NCBI GenBank assembly: GCA_030613165.1
Contig: JAUWMN010000079.1
Location: 1 to 7,137 of the forward strand
Source: Desulfobacterales bacterium
Lineage (GTDB): Bacteria; Desulfobacterota; Desulfobacteria; Desulfobacterales; C00003106
Direction of reading: 5' to 3'
DNA length: 7,137 bases
The position numbers were made by a program, and so were the translations under genes. How positions within the stretch are numbered: the stretch's first letter is position 1; each line of letters opens with the position of its first letter. Shown one piece after another: positions 1-5,434 of the stretch. A model generated the notes under the pieces. That model was not told the origin of the DNA, ran no database searches, and saw only the letters and a list, made by a program, of their open reading frames with translations.

Positions 1-693
1 GCCCTCAATCCTAAGATGCGCATTCGGTCAATTCTGAAGGAGGCGATTACCGTTCATCATCGCGTGAGTGATGAGGAAGTCAACCGCAGGATCAGAGAAC
101 TACTTGATCAGGTTAATCTGAAAAAGAGCAAGCTTTCCAACTTTGCACACGAGCTTTCCGGCGGGGAAAAACGGAGAGTGGGACTCGCGCGCGCCCTCGC
201 TGTAGGGGCACGGTTTATTGTCGCGGATGAGCCCACAAGCGCGCTTGATGTGTCAATACAGGCACAAGTGGTAAACCTTTTAAGGGATCTACAGAAAAAC
301 TTAGGACTCTCATATCTCTTCATATCCCACGATCTGCGCGTTGTGGAACTGATTAGCCATAAGGTGGCGGTCATGTATCTCGGGAAAATTGTGGAAATGG
401 GCCTTGCCGGCCGTATTGCACACACTCCTCGACATCCCTATACCCACATATTGTGGTCTTCCCTTGTTGAAAAGAAGAGCCGAGAGGCATCCAATACCCC
501 CACGCGTACTCAGAAAGGCGACTGGGGGGTGTTTGATTTTGAGCGTCCCCTTGATGGCTGTCGCTTTGCGCCACGCTGCCCTATGTATGAGGCGCAAGGG
601 AGACCGTCGGTGTGCACCGACTCCTCATCCGAGCCAGGCCTGCGTGACATCGGCAATGTCCATAAGGTTGCATGTCACTTTCCGCTCCAGTAG
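1..693 (+). CDS. Oligopeptide/dipeptide ABC transporter ATP-binding protein, C-terminal part (OppF/DppF/OppD-like)
   Basis: This is the ATPase subunit of a peptide-type ABC importer, which hydrolyses ATP on the cytoplasmic face of the membrane permease. The reading frame is open to the left edge (ALNPK precedes the first ATG at 16), so the start, Walker A and probably the Q-loop lie outside; 230 residues are visible. In visible-fragment numbering I see the ABC signature LSGGE at 52-56, Walker B/D-loop DEPTSALD at 76-83, the H-loop SHD at 109-111, and the HPYT motif at 145-148 that opens the oligopeptide-family C-terminal extension. That extension carries four cysteines (187, 193, 205, 225) in the GCRFAPRCP...C...VACHFP pattern of this subfamily. 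No partner permease or binding-protein gene lies downstream, so it is probably the last gene of its operon. Family assignment is firm; the substrate (peptide, nickel or other) cannot be read from the sequence. Confidence 0.93.
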   Translation, partial: ALNPKMRIRSILKEAITVHHRVSDEEVNRRIRELLDQVNLKKSKLSNFAHELSGGEKRRVGLARALAVGARFIVADEPTSALDVSIQAQVVNLLRDLQKNLGLSYLFISHDLRVVELISHKVAVMYLGKIVEMGLAGRIAHTPRHPYTHILWSSLVEKKSREASNTPTRTQKGDWGVFDFERPLDGCRFAPRCPMYEAQGRPSVCTDSSSEPGLRDIGNVHKVACHFPLQ

Positions 694-712
694 ATTTTTT
701 ATTGAACCGCCT

Positions 713-739
713 TATGGCATCTATGCGTGATATGCCATA
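713..739. repeat. Perfect 8-bp inverted repeat, 11-nt loop
   Basis: TATGGCAT (713-720) is repeated in inverse as ATGCCATA (732-739). It sits 20 bp after the ABC gene stop. No T-run follows on either strand, so it is a poor intrinsic terminator. It could be an mRNA 3'-end stabilising hairpin, a protein site, or chance. Confidence 0.35.
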
Positions 740-873
740 TATGTCCCGAAATGTAATGACGATTTGCTCTCGGCACCTTTCTTGATTTTCTTAGAGGCAT
801 CATTTGCGGTCCAAAACTGTCGCTCTAAGGCTCAAAATACCCCATATTATGGTCGATTACCATTTAAAGTCAA

Positions 874-885
874 CAAGTTAACTTG
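874..885. repeat. 12-bp perfect palindrome
   Basis: CAAGTTAACTTG is fully self-complementary. It lies about 90 bp upstream of the candidate promoter of the iron-sulfur oxidoreductase gene, a position that could suit an activator site. Function is unknown, and a palindrome of this size can occur by chance. Confidence 0.3.
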
Positions 886-975
886 ATCCGACCCGATAGC
901 CACGTTCCAATTCCTTCCCTCGAAGAATGTCAAAATCCGCGGGATTCTACGACTTCCCTACATGAGAATAATTGC

Positions 976-1005
976 TTGACTACGTTGGTTGCTATTGGCT
1001 ACTAT
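976..1005 (+). promoter_or_regulatory. Candidate sigma70 promoter for the iron-sulfur oxidoreductase gene
   Basis: TTGACT (976-981, five of six matches to the -35 consensus) and TACTAT (1000-1005, four of six to the -10) are 18 bp apart. Transcription would start near 1012, giving a leader of about 100 nt before the ATG at 1116. The -10 lies inside a 24-bp inverted repeat, which supports a regulated promoter. Prediction by eye only. Confidence 0.42.
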
Positions 1006-1022
1006 TCCGACCGGAACAGTAG
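999..1022. promoter_or_regulatory. 24-bp near-perfect palindrome, candidate operator
   Basis: The arms CTACTATTCCG (999-1009) and CGGAACAGTAG (1012-1022) are inverted copies with one mismatch (A1004 against C1017) around a 2-bp centre. The element covers the predicted -10 and start site of the promoter for the gene at 1116, where a bound dimeric repressor would block RNA polymerase. The regulator is not identified. I see no matching copy before the rrf2-like gene. Confidence 0.5.
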
Positions 1023-1115
1023 GATTTAAGGCGTCCTCAGTATTTGCGATACGTTCAATATTTCGTGGCAATGTTTGTTTCTATATTAATAATTCCATTC
1101 TAAGGAGAGATCAAC

Positions 1116-2522
1116 ATGGCAGAAGAAGCAAAAAGCCAAGACCTTCCACCCCTTGTTACCAGGAAACCTGTAAAAACCAAAGAGGGAATCGAGGCTTTGT
1201 TGGCGGACAGAGGAGGAAAAAGATACTACGAGGAACTCAATGAATGGCCTGTCGATACAGAGGCGCTGAAGAACACCCTCAATGCCACGTGCAAATCCCG
1301 CATTCGTACCTGGCTTAAGATTTGTGCTCATTGTGGTATGTGCGCTGACAGCTGTTTCTTATATCTTGCAAACGACCGGGATCCCGAGCAGGTACCCGCG
1401 TACAAGATACAGTCTACCCTTGGTAAGCTGGTAAAAAGAAACGGAAATGTGGACACTGCTTTCATGCAGAACTGCATGGATACCGCATGGTCGAAGTGCA
1501 CCTGCTGCAACCGTTGCGGACAGTATTGTCCTCACGGTATTGATATGGGCGTCATGTTCAGCTACTTGAGAGGCCTCTGTTTTTCTCAGGGGTTCGTGCC
1601 TTATGAAATGAAGATCGGATCAGGTATGCACTGGGTATTCAATGCCCAGATGGATGTTACCGTGCAAGACTGGGTCGAAACCTGTGAGTGGATGGCGGAA
1701 GAATATGAGGATGAATGGCCCGGCCTGAACATTCCTGTTGATAAGGTTGACGCGGATTATATGTATACAGTCAATGCCCGGGAACCAAAACACTACCCGG
1801 AGGACATTGCAGAGGCCGCGATTCTGTTTCACTTAGCCGGTGACAATTGGACCGTTCCCAGCAAGGGATGGGAATCGACGAGTTTGAGCATGTTTGCCGG
1901 CGCCTGGGCGTGTTGCAAGCAGCACGTAGAATGGGTCTACGAGGCAATGGAACGGCTAAAACCAAAGAGAATGATTTGTACAGAGTGTGGCCATATGCAC
2001 CGGGCCACTATTACGGAAGGACCTTACTGGGCCGGGATAAAGAGCGGCGAAACACCCGTGCCGTCGATGCATTATGTTGAATGGGTGTTAGAGGCGCTCG
2101 AAACGGGAAAGATCAAGCTCGATCCTTCAAAGAAGATCAAAGAGCCTGTAACGCTTCAAGATCCTTGTAACTATGTCAGAAATGCCGGCTTGTGTGACGT
2201 TACCAGAAAAATTATGCCGTACATAGCGGAGGATTTCCGCGAAATGGTCCCAGGCCGTGAGCACAATTTTTGTTGTGGCGGTGGTGGAGGTTTTAACGGG
2301 ATAGGACGTTACCGTGAGCAAAGAAACATAGGTCTGAGGGTCAAACGCGATCAAATACTGGCAACCGGGGCAAAGATGGTAATCTCTGCCTGCCACAACT
2401 GCTGGGATGCGATCAGGGATCTTGAAGAGGTATACCATATCGGAATCAAGTGGAGTTTTTTGAAACCGATTCTCATAAGGATGGCGATCGTACCGGATCA
2501 TTTGAAGCCAAAAGAAGAATAA
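1116..2522 (+). CDS. HdrD/DsrK/TmcB/HmcF-like iron-sulfur oxidoreductase (two [4Fe-4S] ferredoxin motifs plus CCG domain)
   Basis: This 468-residue cytoplasmic electron-transfer protein belongs to the heterodisulfide-reductase-like family. The N-terminal half has two ferredoxin motifs: C70/C73/C76/C80 and C128/C131/C134/C138 followed by P, with an extra C130. The C-terminal half has a complete CCG motif (C351, C386-C387 in a CCGGGGG stretch, C426-x2-C429), the type that in HdrB/HdrD binds a special non-cubane [4Fe-4S] cluster. A more degenerate first half (C266-C267, C288-x2-C291) precedes it. Length and layout match catalytic subunits such as TmcB, HmcF or DsrK of sulfate reducers, which link membrane quinone/cytochrome modules to cytoplasmic carriers. 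I see no signal peptide or membrane helix. The ATG at 1116 has AAGGAG at 1102-1107 (8-nt spacing). No membrane or cytochrome partner gene is adjacent. Family is secure; the exact partner and substrate are unknown. Confidence 0.9.
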   Translation: MAEEAKSQDLPPLVTRKPVKTKEGIEALLADRGGKRYYEELNEWPVDTEALKNTLNATCKSRIRTWLKICAHCGMCADSCFLYLANDRDPEQVPAYKIQSTLGKLVKRNGNVDTAFMQNCMDTAWSKCTCCNRCGQYCPHGIDMGVMFSYLRGLCFSQGFVPYEMKIGSGMHWVFNAQMDVTVQDWVETCEWMAEEYEDEWPGLNIPVDKVDADYMYTVNAREPKHYPEDIAEAAILFHLAGDNWTVPSKGWESTSLSMFAGAWACCKQHVEWVYEAMERLKPKRMICTECGHMHRATITEGPYWAGIKSGETPVPSMHYVEWVLEALETGKIKLDPSKKIKEPVTLQDPCNYVRNAGLCDVTRKIMPYIAEDFREMVPGREHNFCCGGGGGFNGIGRYREQRNIGLRVKRDQILATGAKMVISACHNCWDAIRDLEEVYHIGIKWSFLKPILIRMAIVPDHLKPKEE

Positions 2523-2538
2523 AAACAGCTGTTCATTG

Positions 2539-2566
2539 TTGACATCTCCGTTTGTTGTACACTAAT
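2539..2566 (+). promoter_or_regulatory. Candidate sigma70 promoter for the rrf2-VOC gene pair
   Basis: A perfect -35 hexamer TTGACA (2539-2544) is followed after 16 bp by ACTAAT (2561-2566, four of six to the -10). Transcription would start near 2573, about 40 nt before the ATG at 2615. The promoter begins only 16 bp after the stop of the upstream oxidoreductase gene, with no clear terminator between, so read-through is also possible. Confidence 0.45.
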
Positions 2567-2576
2567 TTTATATTAG
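2562..2576. promoter_or_regulatory. Small dyad over the rrf2 -10 region, possible autoregulatory site
   Basis: CTAAT (2562-2566) and ATTAG (2572-2576) are perfect inverted copies around TTTAT. They overlap the predicted -10 and start site. Rrf2-family regulators often repress their own promoters, so this is a reasonable operator candidate. The arms are short and AT-rich, so chance is not excluded, and it does not match the known IscR type 1 consensus. Confidence 0.3.
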
Positions 2577-2614
2577 AGGTAGTTTCAGATTCTGATAAAA
2601 TCGGGGGCAACAAA

Positions 2615-3055
2615 ATGAGATTGTCAACTAAAGGGCGTTATGGAACAAGGGCCATGTTGGATATAGCCCTGAATTACGAGAAAGGCCCTGTCTCCTTAAA
2701 GGATTTAGCCCAAAGACAGGAGGTTTCCGTCAAGTACATGGAACATCTAATTCCACTATTGAAAGTGGCCGGCCTCATCAGGAGTGTACGTGGAGTGCGC
2801 GGGGGATATACACTCAACAGAGATCCTCACCAGATTAAGCTGCGGGATATTGTCGATGCCTTAGAGGGGTCTATGTTCCCGGTAGATTGTATAGATAATC
2901 CTGAGACATGTCACCGGGTTAAAGAATGTGTCACTTATGAGATATGGAAAGAGATATACGACGAAATCAACAAGATATTGGATTCCTGGACCCTTGCCGA
3001 TATGGTTGATCGGCAGTGCTTGAGAAGGAAGTCGTGCGCGAGGAGCATCCCGTGA
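2615..3055 (+). CDS. Rrf2-family transcriptional regulator, IscR-like with three-cysteine cluster motif
   Basis: This 146-residue winged-helix DNA-binding protein starts with the family hallmark MRLSTKGRYGTRAMLDIA. The helix-turn-helix spans about residues 26-57 (SLKDLAQRQEVSVKYMEHL then LLKVAGLI), followed by the wing VRGGYTLNRDP. Cysteines 92, 99 and 105 closely match the spacing of C92/C98/C104 in IscR, so the protein can plausibly bind an Fe-S cluster and sense iron, sulfur, oxygen or NO. Two more cysteines lie in the tail (135, 141). I chose the ATG at 2615, not the in-frame TTG at 2552, because the family motif begins there; GGGGG at 2603-2607 is a weak ribosome site. The stop overlaps the GTG of the next gene. 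No cysteine desulfurase or scaffold gene follows, unlike isc operons. The target may be itself or the Fe-S oxidoreductase gene upstream (inference). Confidence 0.93.
   Translation: MRLSTKGRYGTRAMLDIALNYEKGPVSLKDLAQRQEVSVKYMEHLIPLLKVAGLIRSVRGVRGGYTLNRDPHQIKLRDIVDALEGSMFPVDCIDNPETCHRVKECVTYEIWKEIYDEINKILDSWTLADMVDRQCLRRKSCARSIP
3041..3045 (+). promoter_or_regulatory. Ribosome binding site that sets the VOC gene start
   Basis: AGGAG lies inside the 3' end of the rrf2-like gene, 6 nt before the GTG at 3052. This supports GTG 3052 over the in-frame GTG at 3016 and points to translational coupling. Confidence 0.7.
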
Positions 3056-3492
3056 AACCCAGGGTCAGCCTCATTACACTCAGTGTATCAGACTTAGCTC
3101 GCTCCATCCGGTTCTATCGGAATGGGCTTAGGTTGCCGCTACGGAACTTCAGTAAAGGAATCGTGTTCTTCGTTATGAGAGGTACCTGGCTATCCTTATG
3201 CCCAAATGAAGGGATCGCTACACATGCAACCGTGCTATCTCACGAAACGGGATTCTCCGGTTTTGCAATTGCACACAATGTTCGGTCCCTGAAAGAGGTT
3301 GACACCGTGCTTGATCAAGCAAAGGGAGCCGGCGCGAAAGTCATCAAACCTATATGGAACGTAAGTTGGGGAGGATATTCCGGATCCTTTACAGATCCTG
3401 ATGGATACCTCTGGGAAGTCGCCTGGAAGCCGGATTTCTGCATTGAATTGTATCAAGGTTCAGAATGCGGTCCCACCACTCAATGCCCTTAG
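3052..3492 (+). CDS. VOC-fold (glyoxalase/bleomycin-resistance-like) protein
   Basis: This 146-residue cytoplasmic protein has the two beta-alpha-beta-beta-beta modules of the vicinal oxygen chelate fold. The first is at about residues 4-60 (RVSLITLSVSDLARSIRFY...) and the second at about 68-128 (GFSGFAIAHNVRSLKEVD... through GGYSGSFTDPDGYLWEVAW). Likely metal ligands H75 and E122 are present. The first-strand position that is His in glyoxalase I is Thr (T9), so classical glyoxalase I activity is doubtful. The substrate is unknown; relatives are annotated only as VOC or glyoxalase-like. The start codon GTG at 3052 overlaps the rrf2 stop by 4 nt (GTGA), so the two are almost surely one operon. 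The tail after residue 130 (ELYQGSECGPTTQCP) is low in similarity to the fold. The pairing with an Fe-S-type regulator hints at a stress or detoxification role, which is inference. Confidence 0.9.
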   Translation: MKPRVSLITLSVSDLARSIRFYRNGLRLPLRNFSKGIVFFVMRGTWLSLCPNEGIATHATVLSHETGFSGFAIAHNVRSLKEVDTVLDQAKGAGAKVIKPIWNVSWGGYSGSFTDPDGYLWEVAWKPDFCIELYQGSECGPTTQCP

Positions 3493-3723
3493 CCTCATCG
3501 CGGCATAAAATGGAATATCCTCAGCAAGGTAAGGTGTTAACTAATTTGCCAATGGACGTTACCCCCTCCACTTTTCATCCCCATTTTTGGCACATTATTG
3601 CATTTTTGTCGGCGTTTTTACTAAACCATCAAGTTTGTTGAGGGTATTCTAAAGTTTTATGCTGTTGCCCCGATAGTTAATACATAATACAATAGGTCCA
3701 TAACACGAGGAATCGATGACTGC
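3493..3723. other. Intergenic region upstream of the MITE-like element
   Basis: I see no gene here on either strand. No clear terminator follows the VOC gene. The stretch is T-rich from about 3571 to 3660. It contains a near-miss sigma54 site (TGGCAC 3588, TTGCA 3598, one base too close) and a good sigma70-like promoter at 3665-3693. Confidence 0.6.
3665..3693 (+). promoter_or_regulatory. Candidate sigma70 promoter for the kinase-cyclase operon
   Basis: TTGCCC (3665-3670, four of six) and TACAAT (3688-3693, five of six) are exactly 17 bp apart. The predicted start near 3700 lies about 24 bp before the left end of the mobile element. The transcript would therefore carry the whole element as its leader, about 305 nt in all before the kinase ATG at 4005. 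Predicted by eye. Confidence 0.5.
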
Positions 3724-3739
3724 GAGACCTTTGCATAAC
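3724..3739 (+). repeat. Left terminal inverted repeat of the MITE-like element
   Basis: GAGACCTTTGCATAAC is the exact reverse complement of 3971-3986. Matching stops at both borders, which defines the element ends. Confidence 0.85.
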
Positions 3740-3764
3740 TGCCATTTCTCCGTGATGCGGCGTC

Positions 3765-3777
3765 CCCGATGAGCGGG
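3765..3777 (+). repeat. Small hairpin CCCG-ATGAG-CGGG inside the element, first copy
   Basis: A 4-bp stem is followed directly by ATTT. A similar module, CCCG-GCGA-CGGG then ATTT, occurs at 3897-3908. In both cases a copy of the 23-bp repeat begins about 40 bases after the start of the hairpin, so a larger composite unit seems to have been duplicated. Confidence 0.4.
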
Positions 3778-3801
3778 ATTTGTCAACAGGCTTTAAAATT
3801 T

Positions 3802-3824
3802 GCACGGAGTGAAGTGTCAGCGCT
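3802..3824 (+). repeat. Internal 23-bp direct repeat, copy 1
   Basis: The pattern is GCACGGAGTGAAG then TGTCAGCGCT. It differs from copy 2 by one base (T3815 where copy 2 has C). With copy 2 the identity extends to 27 positions (TT before, AT after). Confidence 0.85.
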
Positions 3825-3858
3825 ATCCTCGAAATACTCTATGTATTTTCCTCCGGTT

Positions 3859-3881
3859 GCACGGAGTGAAGCGTCAGCGCT
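3859..3881 (+). repeat. Internal 23-bp direct repeat, copy 2
   Basis: The pattern is GCACGGAGTGAAG then CGTCAGCGCT, starting 57 bp after copy 1. Its end AGCG-TCAG-CGCT can form a 4-bp hairpin followed by ATTTTTT, a weak terminator-like shape that could attenuate transcription into the kinase gene. Confidence 0.85.
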
Positions 3882-3896
3882 ATTTTTTCGCCTTCC

Positions 3897-3908
3897 CCCG
3901 GCGACGGG
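3897..3908 (+). repeat. Small hairpin CCCG-GCGA-CGGG inside the element, second copy
   Basis: A 4-bp stem closes a GCGA loop of the GNRA type, followed by ATTT as in the 3765-3777 hairpin. Just after it, TTCACTTCG (3911-3919) is an inverted partial copy of the repeat core and can pair with CGAAGTGAA at 3940-3948. Confidence 0.4.
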
Positions 3909-3936
3909 ATTTCACTTCGCTCAACTTGCCTGACGA

Positions 3937-3959
3937 GCACGAAGTGAAGCGTCAGCGCT
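3937..3959 (+). repeat. Internal 23-bp direct repeat, copy 3
   Basis: The pattern is GCACGAAGTGAAG then CGTCAGCGCT, starting 78 bp after copy 2. It differs from copy 2 by one base (A for G at its sixth position) across the 23-bp core. It ends 11 bp before the right terminal repeat. Confidence 0.82.
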
Positions 3960-3970
3960 CAAAATGTCGC

Positions 3971-3986
3971 GTTATGCAAAGGTCTC
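3971..3986 (-). repeat. Right terminal inverted repeat of the MITE-like element
   Basis: GTTATGCAAAGGTCTC is the exact inverse of 3724-3739. It ends 5 bp before the kinase Shine-Dalgarno GGAG (3992-3995). Confidence 0.85.
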
Positions 3987-3991
3987 TGCTT

Positions 3992-3995
3992 GGAG
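3992..3995 (+). promoter_or_regulatory. Ribosome binding site that sets the kinase start
   Basis: GGAG lies 9 nt before the ATG at 4005, just outside the mobile element. It supports ATG 4005 over the in-frame TTG at 3990. Pairing of the element ends in RNA would place a stem immediately beside this site. Confidence 0.6.
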
Positions 3996-4004
3996 CCACT
4001 CTTT

Positions 4005-5390
4005 ATGAAACCTACAGCACAAGTATCAAACCGGCAAGCCGAACTCTATTCATTCGGCAAAATGCTCGATGCTACAATCACCTGTCTTCCGAATGGGCTG
4101 GCGTTGGTCGATCCCAATTTTAACATCATTAAGATAAATGGAAAGTACATAGAATTGTTAGAGATAACAATTCCTCTCAGCCCTGGTGACTCGATCCCCA
4201 ACAAAGTGGTTCCTCACATCTGGGATAATGTTGTGGATACGGATGAGATGATGGCGTTTCTCAAGCAGTGTGCCGAGGATCCAAAGGCGACGGTTGAAGG
4301 TGCCATGTCAATAAAACAGCCCTACAAGCGGATAAAGCTCTTTTCTTCACCTGTACAGGATGACAATGGCGCTATGATCGGCAGGGTAGTTGTGAAATAT
4401 GATGTCACGGCAGAAGAAAAATTCGCTGAGGCCTTAAAAGAAACTGTAGAAAAGCGCACCCTTGAATTGAATGCAAAAAATAAAGAACTCCAATCTACAA
4501 TGGAAGAGTTGCGTAGAACCCAAGAGGCCATATTGCAGACGGAGAAATTGGCAGTAATCGGTGAGATGTCCGGAAAGATGTCCCATGAGATATTGAATCC
4601 CCTTACCGCCATATCTACACGGATCCACCTGCGGCAACAGAGCGCTTCCGACATGTTGAAAATTATGGGAGCGATGCGCAAAGTAATTTTGGAATGGGAC
4701 GAGCGGTTGAATAATGGAGACCTTTTGGATTATTTGATCCGGAGCGTCGACGGTACAACGTGCGGAAGTAACGACATTCACCTCCTGAAGCAGATATGCG
4801 AAGCGTTGCATGTTGAACGTGAACAATACGGGGAGGACCTAAGTTTTATGGAGGGCCAAGTATTGCGGATTGTTCGGCTGATTGAGGGATTCAGGGAAAT
4901 GTCGAGACGACAGAGGATAATAGAAGATGTAGAGATCAAAAATGTTGTTGACGAGGCCATAGAAGGCATGCGTGACGGAATCATCAAGCGTGATATTCAG
5001 ATAACCCAAGATATAACAGAGATGCCCACGTTAAAGGCTGATGCTGTAGAGCTGATTTCTGTATTTTCAAATGTCATTCGGAACGCGATTCAGGCGGTAG
5101 ACGAAAAAAAAGGCGCCTATAAAAAGCAAATCAATGTTACCGGCTGGTTTGATGCTGAGCGGAATAGAATTAATGTCCGTATTTCAGACAATGGTGTTGG
5201 TTTGTCGGTAGAGAACCGGGAAGATATTTTTAAACAATATACAACAAAAGGCCGGGAAGGTACCGGTCTGGGGCTCAGTTTGAGCCGCAGGATTGCAAGA
5301 AGCTATAATGGTGATATGTGCGTAGAAAAAAGTGAACCCGGCCAGGGGGCAACCTTTCGTATATGGTTTGAGCTTAAGCAGGGTCGATAG
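4005..5390 (+). CDS. Soluble PAS-domain sensor histidine kinase with an insertion in the dimerisation domain
   Basis: This 461-residue protein autophosphorylates on a histidine and passes the phosphate to a response regulator, most likely the next gene. I see no membrane helix, so sensing is cytoplasmic. A PAS-like domain spans about residues 18-138 (LPNGLALVDPNFNIIKIN ... GRVVVKYDVTAEE). A Glu/Lys-rich coiled coil follows at about 139-180. The H-box is KLAVIGEMSGKMSHEILNPL, with phospho-acceptor H194. The ATPase domain has the N-box around N360 (SNVIRNAIQAV), G1 DNGVG at 395-399, an F-box-like IFKQY, and G2 GTGLGLSLS from 419. The distance from H194 to N360 is about 166 residues, against roughly 105-110 in EnvZ or NtrB. 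The extra 50-55 residues fall between the two dimerisation helices (about 206-275). Kinase assignment is certain; the signal is unknown. Confidence 0.95.
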   Translation: MKPTAQVSNRQAELYSFGKMLDATITCLPNGLALVDPNFNIIKINGKYIELLEITIPLSPGDSIPNKVVPHIWDNVVDTDEMMAFLKQCAEDPKATVEGAMSIKQPYKRIKLFSSPVQDDNGAMIGRVVVKYDVTAEEKFAEALKETVEKRTLELNAKNKELQSTMEELRRTQEAILQTEKLAVIGEMSGKMSHEILNPLTAISTRIHLRQQSASDMLKIMGAMRKVILEWDERLNNGDLLDYLIRSVDGTTCGSNDIHLLKQICEALHVEREQYGEDLSFMEGQVLRIVRLIEGFREMSRRQRIIEDVEIKNVVDEAIEGMRDGIIKRDIQITQDITEMPTLKADAVELISVFSNVIRNAIQAVDEKKGAYKKQINVTGWFDAERNRINVRISDNGVGLSVENREDIFKQYTTKGREGTGLGLSLSRRIARSYNGDMCVEKSEPGQGATFRIWFELKQGR

Positions 5391-5434
5391 TTTCCTATTT
5401 AACGGGTGATGGTTTATGAAAAAGGTGACGCGTG

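Larger units (their letters stand above)
694..1115. other. Gene-free intergenic region with inverted repeats and a promoter
   Basis: I find no convincing gene in these 422 bases on either strand. The region holds an 8-bp inverted repeat (713-739), a 12-bp palindrome (874-885), a candidate sigma70 promoter (976-1005) and a 24-bp near-palindrome (999-1022). No classical stem-plus-T-run terminator for the upstream ABC gene is visible; a TTTTTT run just after its stop has no stem before it. Confidence 0.7.
3724..3986. mobile_element. MITE-like element with perfect 16-bp terminal inverted repeats
   Basis: The ends GAGACCTTTGCATAAC (3724-3739) and GTTATGCAAAGGTCTC (3971-3986) are exact inverted copies. 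A weaker match continues inside (CATTT at 3743-3747, AAATG at 3962-3966). A TGC triplet flanks both sides (3721-3723 and 3987-3989), as a 3-bp target duplication would; it can be read as 4-bp CTGC if the last C is shared. The 263-bp interior encodes no transposase and holds three copies of a 23-bp repeat, so the element would need a transposase in trans. From memory the ends resemble those of DDE insertion sequences such as the IS5 group, but I cannot assign a family. It sits just before the kinase ribosome site, in the likely leader of the operon. Confidence 0.78.

Noticed and set aside
389..730. Plus-strand open frame of 113 residues overlapping the ABC ATPase
   Set aside because: It is an out-of-frame shadow of a gene with clear ABC motifs and shows no family features.
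2127..2501. Minus-strand open frame of 124 residues inside the oxidoreductase gene
   Set aside because: It lies fully opposite the conserved CCG-domain coding sequence and has no recognisable motif or ribosome site.
2524..2533. Palindrome AACAGCTGTT after the oxidoreductase gene as a terminator
   Set aside because: It has no loop and no T-run, so it cannot act as an intrinsic terminator; at ten bases chance is likely.
3016..3051. In-frame GTG at 3016 as start of the VOC protein
   Set aside because: It has no ribosome site and adds 12 charged residues not expected in the fold; GTG 3052 has AGGAG at the right distance.
3588..3602. Possible sigma54 promoter TGGCAC...TTGCA
   Set aside because: The GG and GC elements are separated by 9 bp where 10 is required, and sigma54 promoters rarely tolerate this.
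3802..3959. Three direct repeats with 34- and 55-bp gaps, resembling a mini-CRISPR
   Set aside because: Gap lengths differ strongly, the gaps contain their own inverted repeats and a partial repeat copy, no cas gene is near, and the whole lies inside terminal inverted repeats.
3800..4123. Open frame of 107 residues across the mobile element into the kinase
   Set aside because: Its protein is only a translation of the 23-bp repeats (HGVKCQR/HGVKRQR) and overlaps the kinase start in another frame; no ribosome site.
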